Under the pieces are notes generated by a model. That model was not told the DNA's origin. It made no database searches and saw only the letters and a list, made by a program, of their open reading frames with translations. A DNA stretch of 64,000 nt from Alkalibacterium putridalgicola (GTDB taxonomy: Bacteria > Bacillota > Bacilli > Lactobacillales > Carnobacteriaceae_A), in contig NZ_FOBL01000011.1 in the NCBI RefSeq assembly GCF_900109825.1, positions 1 to 64,000 of the forward strand, read 5' to 3'. Each line of letters begins with the position of its first letter. Position 1 is the stretch's first letter. Of the stretch, positions 17,279 through 26,442 are shown in pieces. A program made the translations under genes and the position numbers.

Positions 17279-17998
17279 ATGATTCGATTAAAAAACATCT
17301 CACATATGTATGATGAATTTGACGGGTATATTGTGAAGGACATTTCGTGTGATATCGAACAAGGTGAATTTGTTTATCTGACCGGCCCAGCCAGATCGGG
17401 CAAAACGACCTTCCTGAAAATCATCAGTGGACAACTGAAGGCAAGCAAAGGCCTGCTGAGTGTTCATTCACACTACGTCAACAAAATGAAAAGAAGGAAA
17501 GCGTACCTTTTAAAAAGACAAATCGGTGCTGTTTTTTTGGACCTGGAGTTCCTTATGGATAAAACCGTGTATGAGAATGTCGCTTATGTTCTGGAAGTGA
17601 TAGAATATCCGTCTTCAGATCTGGAAGAACGGGTCCTGGATACGTTAGCTCTAGTGGGATTGAAATATAAAGCGCTGGATGCCTTCTCAAACTGTACGCT
17701 GGAAGAGAGACGACGTATCGCGATAGCCCGGGCGATCGTTCATGATCCAAGCATACTGGTGGTCGATGAACCGACCAGAGGCTTGGATTATAAACCGGAG
17801 ATCAATATGCTGAACCTTTTACATAAGCTGAACAAACAGGGAATGACTGTTGTCATGGCTACTCAGAAACAGGAACTGATCGAACGGATGCCTGCCAGGA
17901 TGCTGGAGATGGAAAAAGGAAAAGTCATACGGGATCGTTCAAAGAATCATATGCTTTTCATTTTAAGTAACAAAATGGGAGAATATTATATAAGTTGA
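17279..17998 (+). CDS. FtsE-like ABC ATPase, orphan, with altered signature motif
   Basis: This is a 239-residue ABC nucleotide-binding domain without membrane segments. Walker A is GPARSGKTT (near 37) and Walker B with the catalytic Glu is SILVVDEPTRG. The signature LSGGE is replaced by NCTLEERRR, and the Q-loop region reads GAVFLDLEFLMDKTVYENV, so its FtsE-like segment lacks the usual Gln. No ftsX or other permease gene adjoins. It is the last gene of the flagellar operon, 27 bases after the rod gene and just before the terminator. It may act with a permease coded elsewhere or have a regulatory role at the cell wall; that is inference. Confidence 0.75.
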   Translation: MIRLKNISHMYDEFDGYIVKDISCDIEQGEFVYLTGPARSGKTTFLKIISGQLKASKGLLSVHSHYVNKMKRRKAYLLKRQIGAVFLDLEFLMDKTVYENVAYVLEVIEYPSSDLEERVLDTLALVGLKYKALDAFSNCTLEERRRIAIARAIVHDPSILVVDEPTRGLDYKPEINMLNLLHKLNKQGMTVVMATQKQELIERMPARMLEMEKGKVIRDRSKNHMLFILSNKMGEYYIS

Positions 17999-18030
17999 CC
18001 CCCGCTCATCTGAGCAGGGGTCTGTTTTCT
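17997..18030 (+). terminator. Rho-independent terminator of the flagellar operon
   Basis: A GC-rich stem pairs GACCCC-GCTCA with TGAGC-GGGGTC around a 2-nt loop, followed by TGTTTTCT. It starts at the stop codon of the FtsE-like gene. Confidence 0.9.
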
Positions 18031-18065
18031 ATTTAAGTAGACATGTTATATCTCTATGCCGAATC

Positions 18066-18668
18066 CTAATGGGTGAATTGGCGGTAAACCGACCGGATAG
18101 GTCTAAGGTAGCGTCGGCGAGAGAATTCGGATGTCGACATGGTTTGAATCAGTTCAGGATACTTCTGAAGATGACCGTCATATATACAGACTGGATGAAC
18201 AGCTTCGACAACATCTTTTGGATGCATCAGACTTGGATGCATATAAGGAGACAAAATACCTGCTGATTGTAAAAGTGTAGCGACAAACTCTGAACAGAAG
18301 AAATGACCGGATCGTTCCCAGGAATAGTGAAAGTAGGCCGGCACTAGACCCAGCAAGTTGTAATGCCAGTCAAGTGGGTATGTTTCGAAAAATTTGAGAT
18401 GCAGAGCGATCTTCTGCCATTCTTCCTCCGTCACAGAAAGGGCATGGACGCGTCCCAGTGACTGGCTGTAAAAGGCATGACTGAAATCTTCTTTAGCGAA
18501 TCCGGCAATCAGCGGATTATTCGGCTGGCGTCGCCCAAAACTGTAGACACTGGATAGAGAAGCATCTAAAGCAATGGATAAATGATTATACGGATATTTA
18601 CTGAACAAACGAATACCTTGACTCAGTACTGTGGAATTTTTTGTTTCAATAAGAAAGATGTTTGGCAT
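18066..18668 (-). CDS. YiiX-like permuted NlpC/P60 (papain-fold) hydrolase
   Basis: The 200-residue protein shows the circularly permuted NlpC/P60 pattern. A His comes first, in YPYNHLSIAL (near residue 29), and the likely nucleophile Cys comes later in FFCSEFVATLLQSAG (near 125). Family members (YiiX/YebB type) act as amidases or peptidases on lipid or cell-wall substrates, but the substrate here is unknown. No signal peptide is visible, so it appears cytosolic. GAGGG precedes the ATG. It converges with the flagellar operon. A 740-base gap lies upstream of it. Confidence 0.6.
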   Translation of the reverse strand: MPNIFLIETKNSTVLSQGIRLFSKYPYNHLSIALDASLSSVYSFGRRQPNNPLIAGFAKEDFSHAFYSQSLGRVHALSVTEEEWQKIALHLKFFETYPLDWHYNLLGLVPAYFHYSWERSGHFFCSEFVATLLQSAGILSPYMHPSLMHPKDVVEAVHPVCIYDGHLQKYPELIQTMSTSEFSRRRYLRPIRSVYRQFTH

Positions 18669-18806
18669 TGATTTTCCCTCACGATTGAACGTTTTTTAGT
18701 TTAAAGTTAAGATGCCATCTAGTAGATTTGAACGGTGTTCTCCTCATTGAGCGGGTCTTTACGATAGAATGATCGTATTAATATGTAACACAGCATCAAC
18801 TTACAT

Positions 18807-18836
18807 TGTATACCAACTAGGTGGTACTTGTATACA
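18807..18836. promoter_or_regulatory. Possible operator: nested palindromes
   Basis: TGTATAC at 18807 is mirrored by GTATACA at 18830. Inside lies the near-perfect 16-bp palindrome TACCAACTAGGTGGTA (18811-18826, 14 of 16 symmetric). It is about 140 bases upstream of the YiiX-like gene. It looks like a dimeric regulator site, but no regulator gene adjoins, so the role is unknown. Confidence 0.3.
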
Positions 18837-18985
18837 TAGAGTTGTATAAAGAACCTGGATTTATATTTCTCTGATTTGTATCAGACAGCAAAAACCAGCA
18901 GATATCGATCAAGTCAGATAACTTTTAAACTACTGATCGGCTGGACTGTGGTAAGGTTTTGGCTATGTCATCACCCTGGTGAACA

Positions 18986-19297
18986 CCAGCAGGTTTTATT
19001 GCTTTTTGTTGTGCCAACTCCCGTATCGTCCATTAACCAGCAGGCCATATTTGTTGCTTAATTGTCACACTGAACAGAATCAACGATATGGGCAGGCATA
19101 AAAATACCATGATACTGACCGCTGGATGGATTTTATTAAATAGGAAGGAAGTAGAATGCCTTTCTATATCCTTCTGAAAAAAACAAGGTGATTGAGAGGG
19201 TACTACATAAGGTTTATAGTGCCTGCCCTAGGGATTACAAAAAACCGAGATTGGATTAAGTCATTAAAGTATGAACAAGTCATCGATGCTTTTAAGA
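18986..19297. repeat. Intergenic palindrome array 1 (51-53 bp pitch)
   Basis: Units begin at 18986, 19037, 19090, 19142 and 19194 (steps 51, 53, 52, 52), with a weak sixth at 19246. Each starts with a purine/GC-rich arm such as CCAGCAGG, GGGCAGGCAT, AGGAAGGAAGTAGA or GGGTACTA. The clearest mirrored arms about 20 bases later are at 19142 (TAGA with TCTA, AGGAAGG with CCTTCT) and 19194 (GGGTACTA with TAGTGCC). The unit at 19090 is close to a unit in array 3 (shared CATGATA and TGACC). It lies in a 740-base gap between two minus-strand genes. Nothing else recognisable fills 18841-18985. Confidence 0.55.
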
Positions 19298-19360
19298 TGA
19301 GCGAGCGATACTGATCCCAGGAATGACTGCTTAAGGTATTCATCCTTTATACCGATCCCT

Positions 19361-19403
19361 TAAGAAAAGGCTGAGGACCCTCAACGGGCCTCAGCCTTCC
19401 TTT
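19361..19403 (-). terminator. Terminator of the first chemoreceptor gene
   Basis: AAGGCTGAGG (19367) pairs with CCTCAGCCTT (19389), extended by CCC/GGG. Read on the minus strand, the stem is followed by TTTTCTT. On the plus strand it is followed by CCTTTTT, so it may stop transcription both ways. Confidence 0.85.
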
Positions 19404-19409
19404 TTGAAT

Positions 19410-21026
19410 TTAAAGGGTCGGAGCTGCTTTTCTCTTAAAGTTGAACCATGCCTTTTGATAGCGCGTTTCTTCTATCGCTTTATCTTCTTTTTTATCACCT
19501 TGTAAACGCCGGATCAGCGGACTCAATTTCTCTACTTCAAGAGATAGAGATTGTGCGATCTCTGTTGTTTCTTTGATCAGGGCCAGTTGTTTAACTGACT
19601 GATCATCTGCGGTTTCTGTTGTCTGTTCGGTTGCTTCAGCGATTTCCTGCATGATATCCAGAGATTCCAATATACGCTGGGCATTCTGTGAGATAGCGGA
19701 AGAGGTGGATGCAGTCTCTTTGATGTCGCTGTCCAGTTGGTCGACAGCCTTCAGTATATACTCAAATTTAGTTTCAGTCAGACTGACACTGTTCAAACTG
19801 TCGGTCATTTTTGTTTCACCGATACCTACAGAAATTTTTGCTTCTGTACTATCCAGCTGGATCGCCTGGACTATCTCAGCAACTTTCCCCACAGCTTCAT
19901 CTGTTTGTTCTGAAAGTTTTCTGACTTCATTTGCCACCACGGCAAACCCTTTTCCAGCAGCACCGGCTTGGGCAGCTTCAATGGCTGCATTTAACGCAAG
20001 TAAGTTCGTTTTTTCTGAAATAGCAGAAATGACCGTGATGATGCTGTCGATTTCCTTTGACCGACTGTCCAGTGACTCGACGACGAGTTTGACCTGCTGA
20101 AAAGCTTCTGATAAATTCGCCATTTCTTTGGTCGTCTGTTCAACCAGTGTAAAACCTTCTGTTGACTCGTTCGTCATGACTTTAGAAGAATTTAAAATAC
20201 TTTCAGTATTCTGTTCGATCGTTTTGATAGATGACGAGAAAGAATCAAGAACAGTTTGACTTTGCTGAGCCTGATCGACCTGTTTTTTAGAACCTGAACG
20301 AATATTGAGGATGGAGGATTTCACATCTTCACTGCTGGCTTGTGTCTGGACAGCATTTTGTGCTAACTGTTTTGCGGTCGAATCGACACGGTTATTTGTA
20401 TCGCTCAACTGAGAAATAATGGATCGAATCGTTTCTTCATTAGTTTTATTCTTGGTCTCAAAGGCTTTGACTTGTTTCTGATTGGAAGCGATCTGCCAGA
20501 TGACAGCACCTGCAGTCAAAATCAGGAAGGTTGCATGGATGATCACCATAATAAATGAATAACTGCCGGGCCCGTAGACAAAGAGTGTAGCCGGGAAGTA
20601 AAAATACCCCAGTAAATGCTGAACGATGAAAATAATACTCATCAATGATACAAGCGGGATCGAGTTATAGTAAGCCATCATGGCGATGACCATGAAAATC
20701 CCAAAATGATATTCAACAGAACCCATGCCTCCCATGATCATGCTGATAACTGAGAAAGTTAAAGACAACGTAACGAGAGAGGGGATGACTTTGGCAGCAT
20801 TCTGAGTGAAAGCAAGGAATGCTGCTGAAAGTAACAAAACAAGCGGAATAGCCAAAAACAGCCCATTGACTACATTATAATATGCCGGCAGCATAAATGA
20901 ATCCTGACTGTTGCCTGTACCGTGAGTCATGTTTCCTATCCAATTCAATCGATGAAACAGATGGACCAGAAAATTCAGTCCGAATGTGATAGATGCCAGA
21001 CCAATCATTAATTTATTTTTATTCAT
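19410..21026 (-). CDS. Methyl-accepting chemotaxis protein, multi-helix membrane sensor
   Basis: The product is 538 residues from the ATG at 21026 (AAAGGACGG 6 bases upstream); an ATG 14 codons earlier lacks a ribosome site. The N-terminus (about 1-185) holds roughly six membrane helices with only short loops. There is no extracellular ligand domain and no obvious HAMP. The signalling hairpin contains [20 protein letters not shown] and [18 protein letters not shown], the site that contacts CheA/CheW. Sensing may therefore occur within the membrane or at its surface. It is driven by a sigma-28 promoter at 21077-21103. The gene is monocistronic. Confidence 0.9.
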   Translation of the reverse strand: MNKNKLMIGLASITFGLNFLVHLFHRLNWIGNMTHGTGNSQDSFMLPAYYNVVNGLFLAIPLVLLLSAAFLAFTQNAAKVIPSLVTLSLTFSVISMIMGGMGSVEYHFGIFMVIAMMAYYNSIPLVSLMSIIFIVQHLLGYFYFPATLFVYGPGSYSFIMVIIHATFLILTAGAVIWQIASNQKQVKAFETKNKTNEETIRSIISQLSDTNNRVDSTAKQLAQNAVQTQASSEDVKSSILNIRSGSKKQVDQAQQSQTVLDSFSSSIKTIEQNTESILNSSKVMTNESTEGFTLVEQTTKEMANLSEAFQQVKLVVESLDSRSKEIDSIITVISAISEKTNLLALNAAIEAAQAGAAGKGFAVVANEVRKLSEQTDEAVGKVAEIVQAIQLDSTEAKISVGIGETKMTDSLNSVSLTETKFEYILKAVDQLDSDIKETASTSSAISQNAQRILESLDIMQEIAEATEQTTETADDQSVKQLALIKETTEIAQSLSLEVEKLSPLIRRLQGDKKEDKAIEETRYQKAWFNFKRKAAPTL

Positions 21027-21076
21027 ATAAACCGTCCTTTTCATTTTTATGCAAGTCTTGATGCTCAATACAGTTA

Positions 21077-21103
21077 ATATCGGTCAGTTCTCTTCAAACT
21101 TAA
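21077..21103 (-). promoter_or_regulatory. Sigma-28 (FliA/SigD) promoter for the first chemoreceptor
   Basis: On the minus strand, TTAA (21103-21100), 16 bases, then CCGATAT (21083-21077), matching the TAAA-N15-GCCGATAT pattern of sigma-28. It lies about 50 bases upstream of the start codon. Confidence 0.75.
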
Positions 21104-21186
21104 GTCTGTGCATTTTAAGTTTAGGCCGTGTATACTGAACATATTACTACATAATTTTTATGTTTACTTACTTCGGAGGGATTCGC

Positions 21187-22887
21187 ATGATTGAAAAATG
21201 GAACTTAAGTATGGAAGAAAGAAAGATATGGCTGACACTAGGGGGAAGTGTTTTTTTCTCATTCCTGCTGGCTGTCCTGGTCATTCTATTCGATACACGC
21301 ATACTGATCGGCGTTGAATACCTTCCAAATTGGGCACTGACAAGTGTGGATCTAGCCAGAGAGATCCTGGGACTGCTGGCCGGTTCGCTTCTCACAGTCG
21401 CTACCTTTACTTTCGGAACGATGCTGTCCATCGTTACACTTTACACATCCAACTTCAGTCCGCGGGCAACGGAAAACTTTCTTCTGAACCGTACATCCAT
21501 GGAGACACTGGGTATTTTCTTAGGCGGCTTTATCTATTGCCTGGCTTCACTTTTCTTTATGCGAAGTTCTGAAGATGAATATCTAGTCATCTCAGCTACT
21601 ATTGCTTTAGTTTATGCACTGGGAGCCGTTTTTACTTTCACCCGGTTCGTTTATACCAGTTCTGAATATATTCAACTTGAAAAACTGATCCATAGATTAT
21701 ATAAAGAAGCCCAAGGTATCTATGATAACTATATTAAACGTTTTGAAAACTTTCACTCAATCAAACATCTGCCTGAAATGTCATATATGTACACGTTTGA
21801 TATCCAAGCGACAAAGAGCGCTTACGTCGAACATATCGATTTCAATACATTGAAGAAAATTGCAGATGAAAAGGATGCAAATATAATCATCAACATACGC
21901 GTAGGATATTTTGTTACAGAAGATGAACCAATCATGGAAATCAAAACGAATCAGAACCTGACAGATGACATGGAAGACATTACGAAAAGAGTGAATCGGA
22001 GCTTAAGCTTTGAATCAGAAAAATCGGCCATGTATGATCCGGATTATGCGCGTACAAAATTGACGGAAGTGGCTTTACGTGCTGTATCACCGGGCATCAA
22101 CGACCCAAATACAGCCATCCATGTTCTTCACTACAAATCTTTACTCGAAAAAAGACTGGCAGGGATGCCAGGGAAGTATGTGATCTTTCATAATGAGGAA
22201 GAAGAAAATGATGAGCAAGCTAGCGAAAGTGATAATAATAGTAATGGAGAAGATTCTTCCTCTTCAAAAAAAAGCTCTTCAGGCCATAGCAGTGATCTGG
22301 ATGACTCAGATAAAACAGGGATAAATCCTGAGGAAGCGGAGATTGAAGAAGAAAATAAAAATGACAAGACAGAGATCATTTCCAGCGATAGTGAAGAAGA
22401 TAAAGAAAAAGCAGAAGATAGAGTTCGAGCAAAAAAAATCAAGGTCATCTCAGATGGGCAAGACACTGAAAATAAAGAAGATAATGAAGATGAAAAAGAC
22501 AATGAAACCGAACCGATTTCAGAAGGTAATGACAATAATAAAGAAGTGAAGGAGAAGCCTCAGACCAAAGATAAAGAGAATCAGTATGAAAAAAGTGTAT
22601 TCTACCGCTATAATGATTTTGCTGAAGATCTGCATTCAGGTTACTGGCAGCTGGTGTTTTATATGCAAAAAGATATTTCCGGTGTACATGCACTTTTCGA
22701 AGCCTTAAAGACCATCACTTATGCGGCTCATTTAGATAATCTAGGCTTTATTAAAGAATACAATGAATATTTATATAATATGACGTCGAAAAATTTTGCT
22801 GAAAGCTTCGATCAGAATATCATTGAAAGAGATTACGAGACGGTAAAAACCATTATCGAAAAGAAAAGAGTCGAATTGGAAGACTAG
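21187..22887 (+). CDS. DUF2254 membrane protein with large acidic insert
   Basis: The product is 566 residues from ATG 21187 (CGGAGGG 6 bases upstream); an ATG at 21160 lies before that site. Four membrane helices occur within residues 15-150, with the DUF2254 segment LLTVATFTFGTMLSIVTLY and SNFSPRATENFL. The soluble part has ALRAVSPGINDPNTAIH, the most conserved DUF2254 block. Between about residues 335 and 468 the chain becomes a Glu/Asp/Ser/Asn/Lys low-complexity stretch, then folded sequence returns (RYNDFAEDLHSGYWQLVFYM). The function of the family is unknown. It is divergent from the chemoreceptor gene. Confidence 0.8.
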   Translation: MIEKWNLSMEERKIWLTLGGSVFFSFLLAVLVILFDTRILIGVEYLPNWALTSVDLAREILGLLAGSLLTVATFTFGTMLSIVTLYTSNFSPRATENFLLNRTSMETLGIFLGGFIYCLASLFFMRSSEDEYLVISATIALVYALGAVFTFTRFVYTSSEYIQLEKLIHRLYKEAQGIYDNYIKRFENFHSIKHLPEMSYMYTFDIQATKSAYVEHIDFNTLKKIADEKDANIIINIRVGYFVTEDEPIMEIKTNQNLTDDMEDITKRVNRSLSFESEKSAMYDPDYARTKLTEVALRAVSPGINDPNTAIHVLHYKSLLEKRLAGMPGKYVIFHNEEEENDEQASESDNNSNGEDSSSSKKSSSGHSSDLDDSDKTGINPEEAEIEEENKNDKTEIISSDSEEDKEKAEDRVRAKKIKVISDGQDTENKEDNEDEKDNETEPISEGNDNNKEVKEKPQTKDKENQYEKSVFYRYNDFAEDLHSGYWQLVFYMQKDISGVHALFEALKTITYAAHLDNLGFIKEYNEYLYNMTSKNFAESFDQNIIERDYETVKTIIEKKRVELED

Positions 22888-22891
22888 ATTG

Positions 22892-22930
22892 AAAAAGACA
22901 CATTTCTCAGAAATGTGTCTTTTTCTTTTC
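22892..22930 (+). terminator. Terminator of the DUF2254 gene
   Basis: A perfect 14-bp stem AAAAAGACACATTT (22892) with its complement at 22911, around a 5-nt loop, followed by TTTTTCTTTT. Confidence 0.92.
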
Positions 22931-22936
22931 CGTCCC

Positions 22937-22964
22937 TTAACTATAGATATTAGTTACCGATTAT
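22937..22964 (+). promoter_or_regulatory. Sigma-28 promoter for the second chemoreceptor
   Basis: TTAA (22937-22940), 16 bases, then CCGATTAT (22957-22964). The arrangement and spacing equal those of the first chemoreceptor promoter. A TATAAT at 22962 overlaps but has no -35 partner. Confidence 0.65.
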
Positions 22965-22994
22965 AATTAATATAAAAAGAATTGGGGGAATAAT

Positions 22995-24533
22995 ATGGAG
23001 ACATCTCTACCTGCAAATACGCAGTCCATAAATGAAGACTCACTAAATACTAAAGAATCTTTAAAAGAAAAATATAATCAAAAAGCTTCTAAATTACTGA
23101 CACTGTTAAGTGCAGCCATTATCATCGCTGCTGTTCCTGTCGTCTACCTTTTCAGCCATTTAGACCTCATACCAGTAGAAAGTTTTTGGAGATTTCTAAT
23201 TTCAACAGCATTGATCAATACGTTTATTTACATAGTGTATAAGTTCTTTGTTAAGCGAAAAGAATCAAAGTATATCATTGTTGCTTTGATGTTTACTCTA
23301 CCGCTTATTATCAATGTAACACTAACTTCACCGATGGTTTGGACGATCCTTTTCATCTATATGTTCTTATCTTTACTTTACTTAGATAAAAAAGTTTATT
23401 ATCTGGCCGGTGTGCTTGGATTGATAAATCTAGCGGCTATTGTTTACTTTGATCCGACTGCCGTAAGCGATCCTCAAGAAATCGCAGTGATGTTCATCCT
23501 CTATCTTTTCAGTGCAGTCGCTGGTCTGTTCGTAGCAATCAATGGGGATAAACTTATCATTCAGATGGAAACAACCACAGTAGAATCTGAAAATCAATCT
23601 AATAACTTAGTGGAAGTGATCAGAACTGCACAGGCGACGATCGATCAGCTCAATTCAAGTTCAGAATCATTAACTGATTCAAGTACATCCATCCTGCATG
23701 CGTCAAAAGAACTGGAAATCGCCATGGATGATATTGCCAGTTCGACCAGCAGTCAAGCAGAAGATACTGAGAATGGTGTCAATCACGTCGTAGAACTCGG
23801 AGAATTGCTGGGAAGGTATTCAAGTCATATGACCGAACTGCTGAATAAAACACAGTCAGCCAGTCATTTGAGAGAATCGAGTATGACGAATTTGAATTCA
23901 CTGACAGGTAATACGGAACAGAGTATTAATAGTGTAGAGAAAATTGAAACGATGATTCGTTCGACTTCTGATTCAGTAGATAAAATCGAAAAAGCTTCGA
24001 CAGAAATCGCCAATATTTCTGAACAGACAAACCTGCTGGCCCTCAACGCTTCGATCGAAGCAGCTAGAGCGGGGGAAGAGGGTAAAGGCTTTGCTGTAGT
24101 GGCTGAAGAAATCAGAAAGCTGGCTGAAAAATCTTCTCGTTTCAATGAAGAAATTGTCGAAGTCATCCAGGATCTAACTGAACAGGCTAAAGGTTCTGTC
24201 GGTGCTGTAGATAGGTTAAGCGAAATAACTACCGAGCAGCTGGCTAGTTTAAGTGATACCAACCATCAGTTCGATTCTTTATCTGAAGCGCTGGTCTCTT
24301 TAGAACACGTCATAACGCTTGTTTCAAAAGTAGGGGATAAAATGAAAGATAAAACAGATGGACTGATCGAGATCATGCATAGTCTATCCGCTTCATCAGA
24401 GCAAAATGCCTCAACAACTGAAGAAATATCTGCTTCCATCAGTTCCACCAATACTGATCTGGCAGCCATCTCGAAGGAAATCGAAGTGATTTCTCAACAG
24501 ATAAAAGACCTGGAAAACGTAACGAACCATTAA
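22995..24533 (+). CDS. Methyl-accepting chemotaxis protein, multi-helix membrane sensor
   Basis: This 512-residue receptor has a 35-residue polar N-terminus and then about six membrane helices (residues 36-190), again without an extracellular sensing domain or clear HAMP. The signalling tip reads [23 protein letters not shown], then [17 protein letters not shown], and the C-terminal coiled coil is rich in Ser/Thr. It differs clearly from the first receptor in its membrane part, so the two are not a recent duplication. A sigma-28 promoter precedes it. GGGGGA lies before the ATG. Confidence 0.92.
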   Translation: METSLPANTQSINEDSLNTKESLKEKYNQKASKLLTLLSAAIIIAAVPVVYLFSHLDLIPVESFWRFLISTALINTFIYIVYKFFVKRKESKYIIVALMFTLPLIINVTLTSPMVWTILFIYMFLSLLYLDKKVYYLAGVLGLINLAAIVYFDPTAVSDPQEIAVMFILYLFSAVAGLFVAINGDKLIIQMETTTVESENQSNNLVEVIRTAQATIDQLNSSSESLTDSSTSILHASKELEIAMDDIASSTSSQAEDTENGVNHVVELGELLGRYSSHMTELLNKTQSASHLRESSMTNLNSLTGNTEQSINSVEKIETMIRSTSDSVDKIEKASTEIANISEQTNLLALNASIEAARAGEEGKGFAVVAEEIRKLAEKSSRFNEEIVEVIQDLTEQAKGSVGAVDRLSEITTEQLASLSDTNHQFDSLSEALVSLEHVITLVSKVGDKMKDKTDGLIEIMHSLSASSEQNASTTEEISASISSTNTDLAAISKEIEVISQQIKDLENVTNH

Positions 24534-24679
24534 AATAGATACTTACTTCACAAAGATAATAGTGTATGATTACATTATAGAGTGAAAGGCGTATCGCGGA
24601 ATTAAAAAATTCAATAGTTAAAGAGAAACGATCCATATGGATTTGTTCACTTTGAGTATTGAGAGGAGTAAAAAGTAAT

Positions 24680-26272
24680 ATGATAAATCGCATACCATCA
24701 TTACTAATAGGAACCTTACCGACTTTTTCAGAAAGTCCTTTATTAAAGTTTGTGGGTTTCAGTTTATATCTACTCTTTCTTTATCTGGTCAGTAAAAAGA
24801 TTCGTCCTTCATCTCATAAATTTTCTATCGTTGAAGATTCATTCAGTAATCGCAAGAATGAGTATACTGCAGGTGACGGGAAAAAGAACTGGCTCCAGAA
24901 ACTGTTTAATAAATTCAATATTTTAAGCAAGCAGGAACGTGCTTTAATTGAAGATGTCGAACAGCACAAAAAGGAACTGCATCAGGTCACTTATTTTGAT
25001 ATGCTGACTCAGTTACCGAATCGGACTAAGCTCCATGATGATTTTAAAAAGAAAACCATGCAATATTCTAAAGAAGAAGTCACGATGGAAATGTCTATCT
25101 TTGTTTTGGATATCGATCGGTTTAGAACGATCAATGAATTATATGGTCGAGATGCGGGCGACAAAGTCTTGATCAAAGTTACGCAGCGGCTTAGGAATCT
25201 TCTTGGCGAATCATCGCTCATTGCCCGTGAAAGCGAAGATGAGATTTTTATTTTGATCGAAAATATTGATGATAAAAAGACGACAGAGACGGCGAGAGAT
25301 ATTGTCGACTTGTTCTCTAAACCGTTTAAAATCAATGACTACACGTTTTATGTGACTGCCAGCATAGGTATCAGTCGCTATCCAGAAACGGCTCAGGATA
25401 TCAACGCCCTGCTGCAGCAGGCTGAGATCGCAATGTATAAAGTCAAGCGGACCGGGAAAAATAACTATCATGTTTTCATGATCGATGATGCAGCAGCTAT
25501 CGAGAGAAAACGTCGTATCGAGTTTGGCTTAAAAGAAGCCTTGCTACATAATGAGTTGTACTTACTTTATCAGCCTAAGGTGAAAATAATCACTGGAGAA
25601 ATTTATGGCGTGGAAGCTTTGCTCCGCTGGGAACATTCTATCCTAGGGCTGGTTTCTCCGGTCGAATTCATTCCTATTGCAGAAGAATCTGGGATGATCA
25701 ATGAGATAGGTTATTGGGTCATACATGAAGCTGTCAGGCAAACAAAAGAATGGCATAGAGAAGGGAAATACCTCAGTGTCGCAGTCAATGTTTCTGCGCT
25801 GCAGTTTGAAGATCCGTATTTTGTCAAGCGTGTACAGAATGTACTGGAATTGTACGAGATGGAAGAACGCTACTTGGTCGTGGAAATCACTGAAAGTGTC
25901 ATGCAGAACGTGGATTATGCCAATAAAATCATCAAAGAGCTGCACGATATTGGAGTAAGTGTCGCGATCGATGATTTCGGAACAGGCTATTCATCCTTAA
26001 GTGTACTGAATAATATGTTTATCGATACAGTTAAAATCGACAAGTCATTCATCGATCATGTCGTGACCAGAAAAAATACAGCATCATTGGTAAAAACGAT
26101 CATTCAAATGAGTAAAAGCATGAATTTTAATACAGTCGCAGAAGGCATCGAGAGCATTGAACAATCGCTGTTCCTGAAAGAAAACAATTGTGAATTTGGT
26201 CAAGGCTATTACTTCAGTAAGCCTATCAGACCAGAAGAAGTTGTTAAGCTGATGACTAGTAAAAAACCGTGA
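24680..26272 (+). CDS. Cyclic di-GMP phosphodiesterase (degenerate GGDEF + EAL)
   Basis: The product is 530 residues from ATG 24680, with AGAGGAG upstream; an in-frame TTG at 24659 would sit on that site. It has one N-terminal membrane helix, a GGDEF-fold domain (about 110-270) in which GGDEF is replaced by ESEDE, and an EAL domain (about 280-525). The EAL catalytic set looks complete: VEALLRWEH, NVSALQF, EITES, DDFGTGYSS, KIDKSF, AEGIES and GQGYYFSKP. The expected activity is hydrolysis of cyclic di-GMP to pGpG, with the dead GGDEF perhaps sensing GTP. It is next to an intact cyclase and the pilus locus. Confidence 0.9.
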   Translation: MINRIPSLLIGTLPTFSESPLLKFVGFSLYLLFLYLVSKKIRPSSHKFSIVEDSFSNRKNEYTAGDGKKNWLQKLFNKFNILSKQERALIEDVEQHKKELHQVTYFDMLTQLPNRTKLHDDFKKKTMQYSKEEVTMEMSIFVLDIDRFRTINELYGRDAGDKVLIKVTQRLRNLLGESSLIARESEDEIFILIENIDDKKTTETARDIVDLFSKPFKINDYTFYVTASIGISRYPETAQDINALLQQAEIAMYKVKRTGKNNYHVFMIDDAAAIERKRRIEFGLKEALLHNELYLLYQPKVKIITGEIYGVEALLRWEHSILGLVSPVEFIPIAEESGMINEIGYWVIHEAVRQTKEWHREGKYLSVAVNVSALQFEDPYFVKRVQNVLELYEMEERYLVVEITESVMQNVDYANKIIKELHDIGVSVAIDDFGTGYSSLSVLNNMFIDTVKIDKSFIDHVVTRKNTASLVKTIIQMSKSMNFNTVAEGIESIEQSLFLKENNCEFGQGYYFSKPIRPEEVVKLMTSKKP

Positions 26273-26296
26273 AGTTAGTATCTTCACGGTTTTTTA
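26265..26296 (+). terminator. Terminator after the EAL gene
   Basis: AACCGTGAAG pairs with CTTCACGGTT around a 7-nt loop and runs into TTTTTT. The left arm overlaps the stop codon. Confidence 0.9.
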
Positions 26297-26371
26297 TCCA
26301 CCTGGAATATGTGAAAGCGCTGTTATTTGTGAAAGAATATTTATCTATTTCTAATTCAAAGCGATTGACTA

Positions 26372-26399
26372 TTGGAGTGAATAAATATAAACTTATAAT
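26372..26399 (+). promoter_or_regulatory. Sigma-A promoter of the cyclase/pilus operon
   Basis: TTGGAG (26372), 16-base spacer, perfect TATAAT (26394). It lies about 45 bases before the cyclase start, and no terminator is seen from there to the end of pilC, so it may drive 26443-34465. Confidence 0.5.
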
Positions 26400-26442
26400 G
26401 TTATCTTCATCGTAGTCTAATAAAAAATAATGAGGTATTGAA

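Noticed and set aside
18876-19061. 61-residue open frame in the gap after the YiiX-like gene
   Set aside because: Composition is not protein-like, no ribosome site, and it overlaps palindrome array 1.
22188-22535. Antisense Ser/Leu-rich open frame of 115 residues
   Set aside because: It is the mirror of the acidic insert of the DUF2254 gene; low-complexity DNA leaves long shadow frames.
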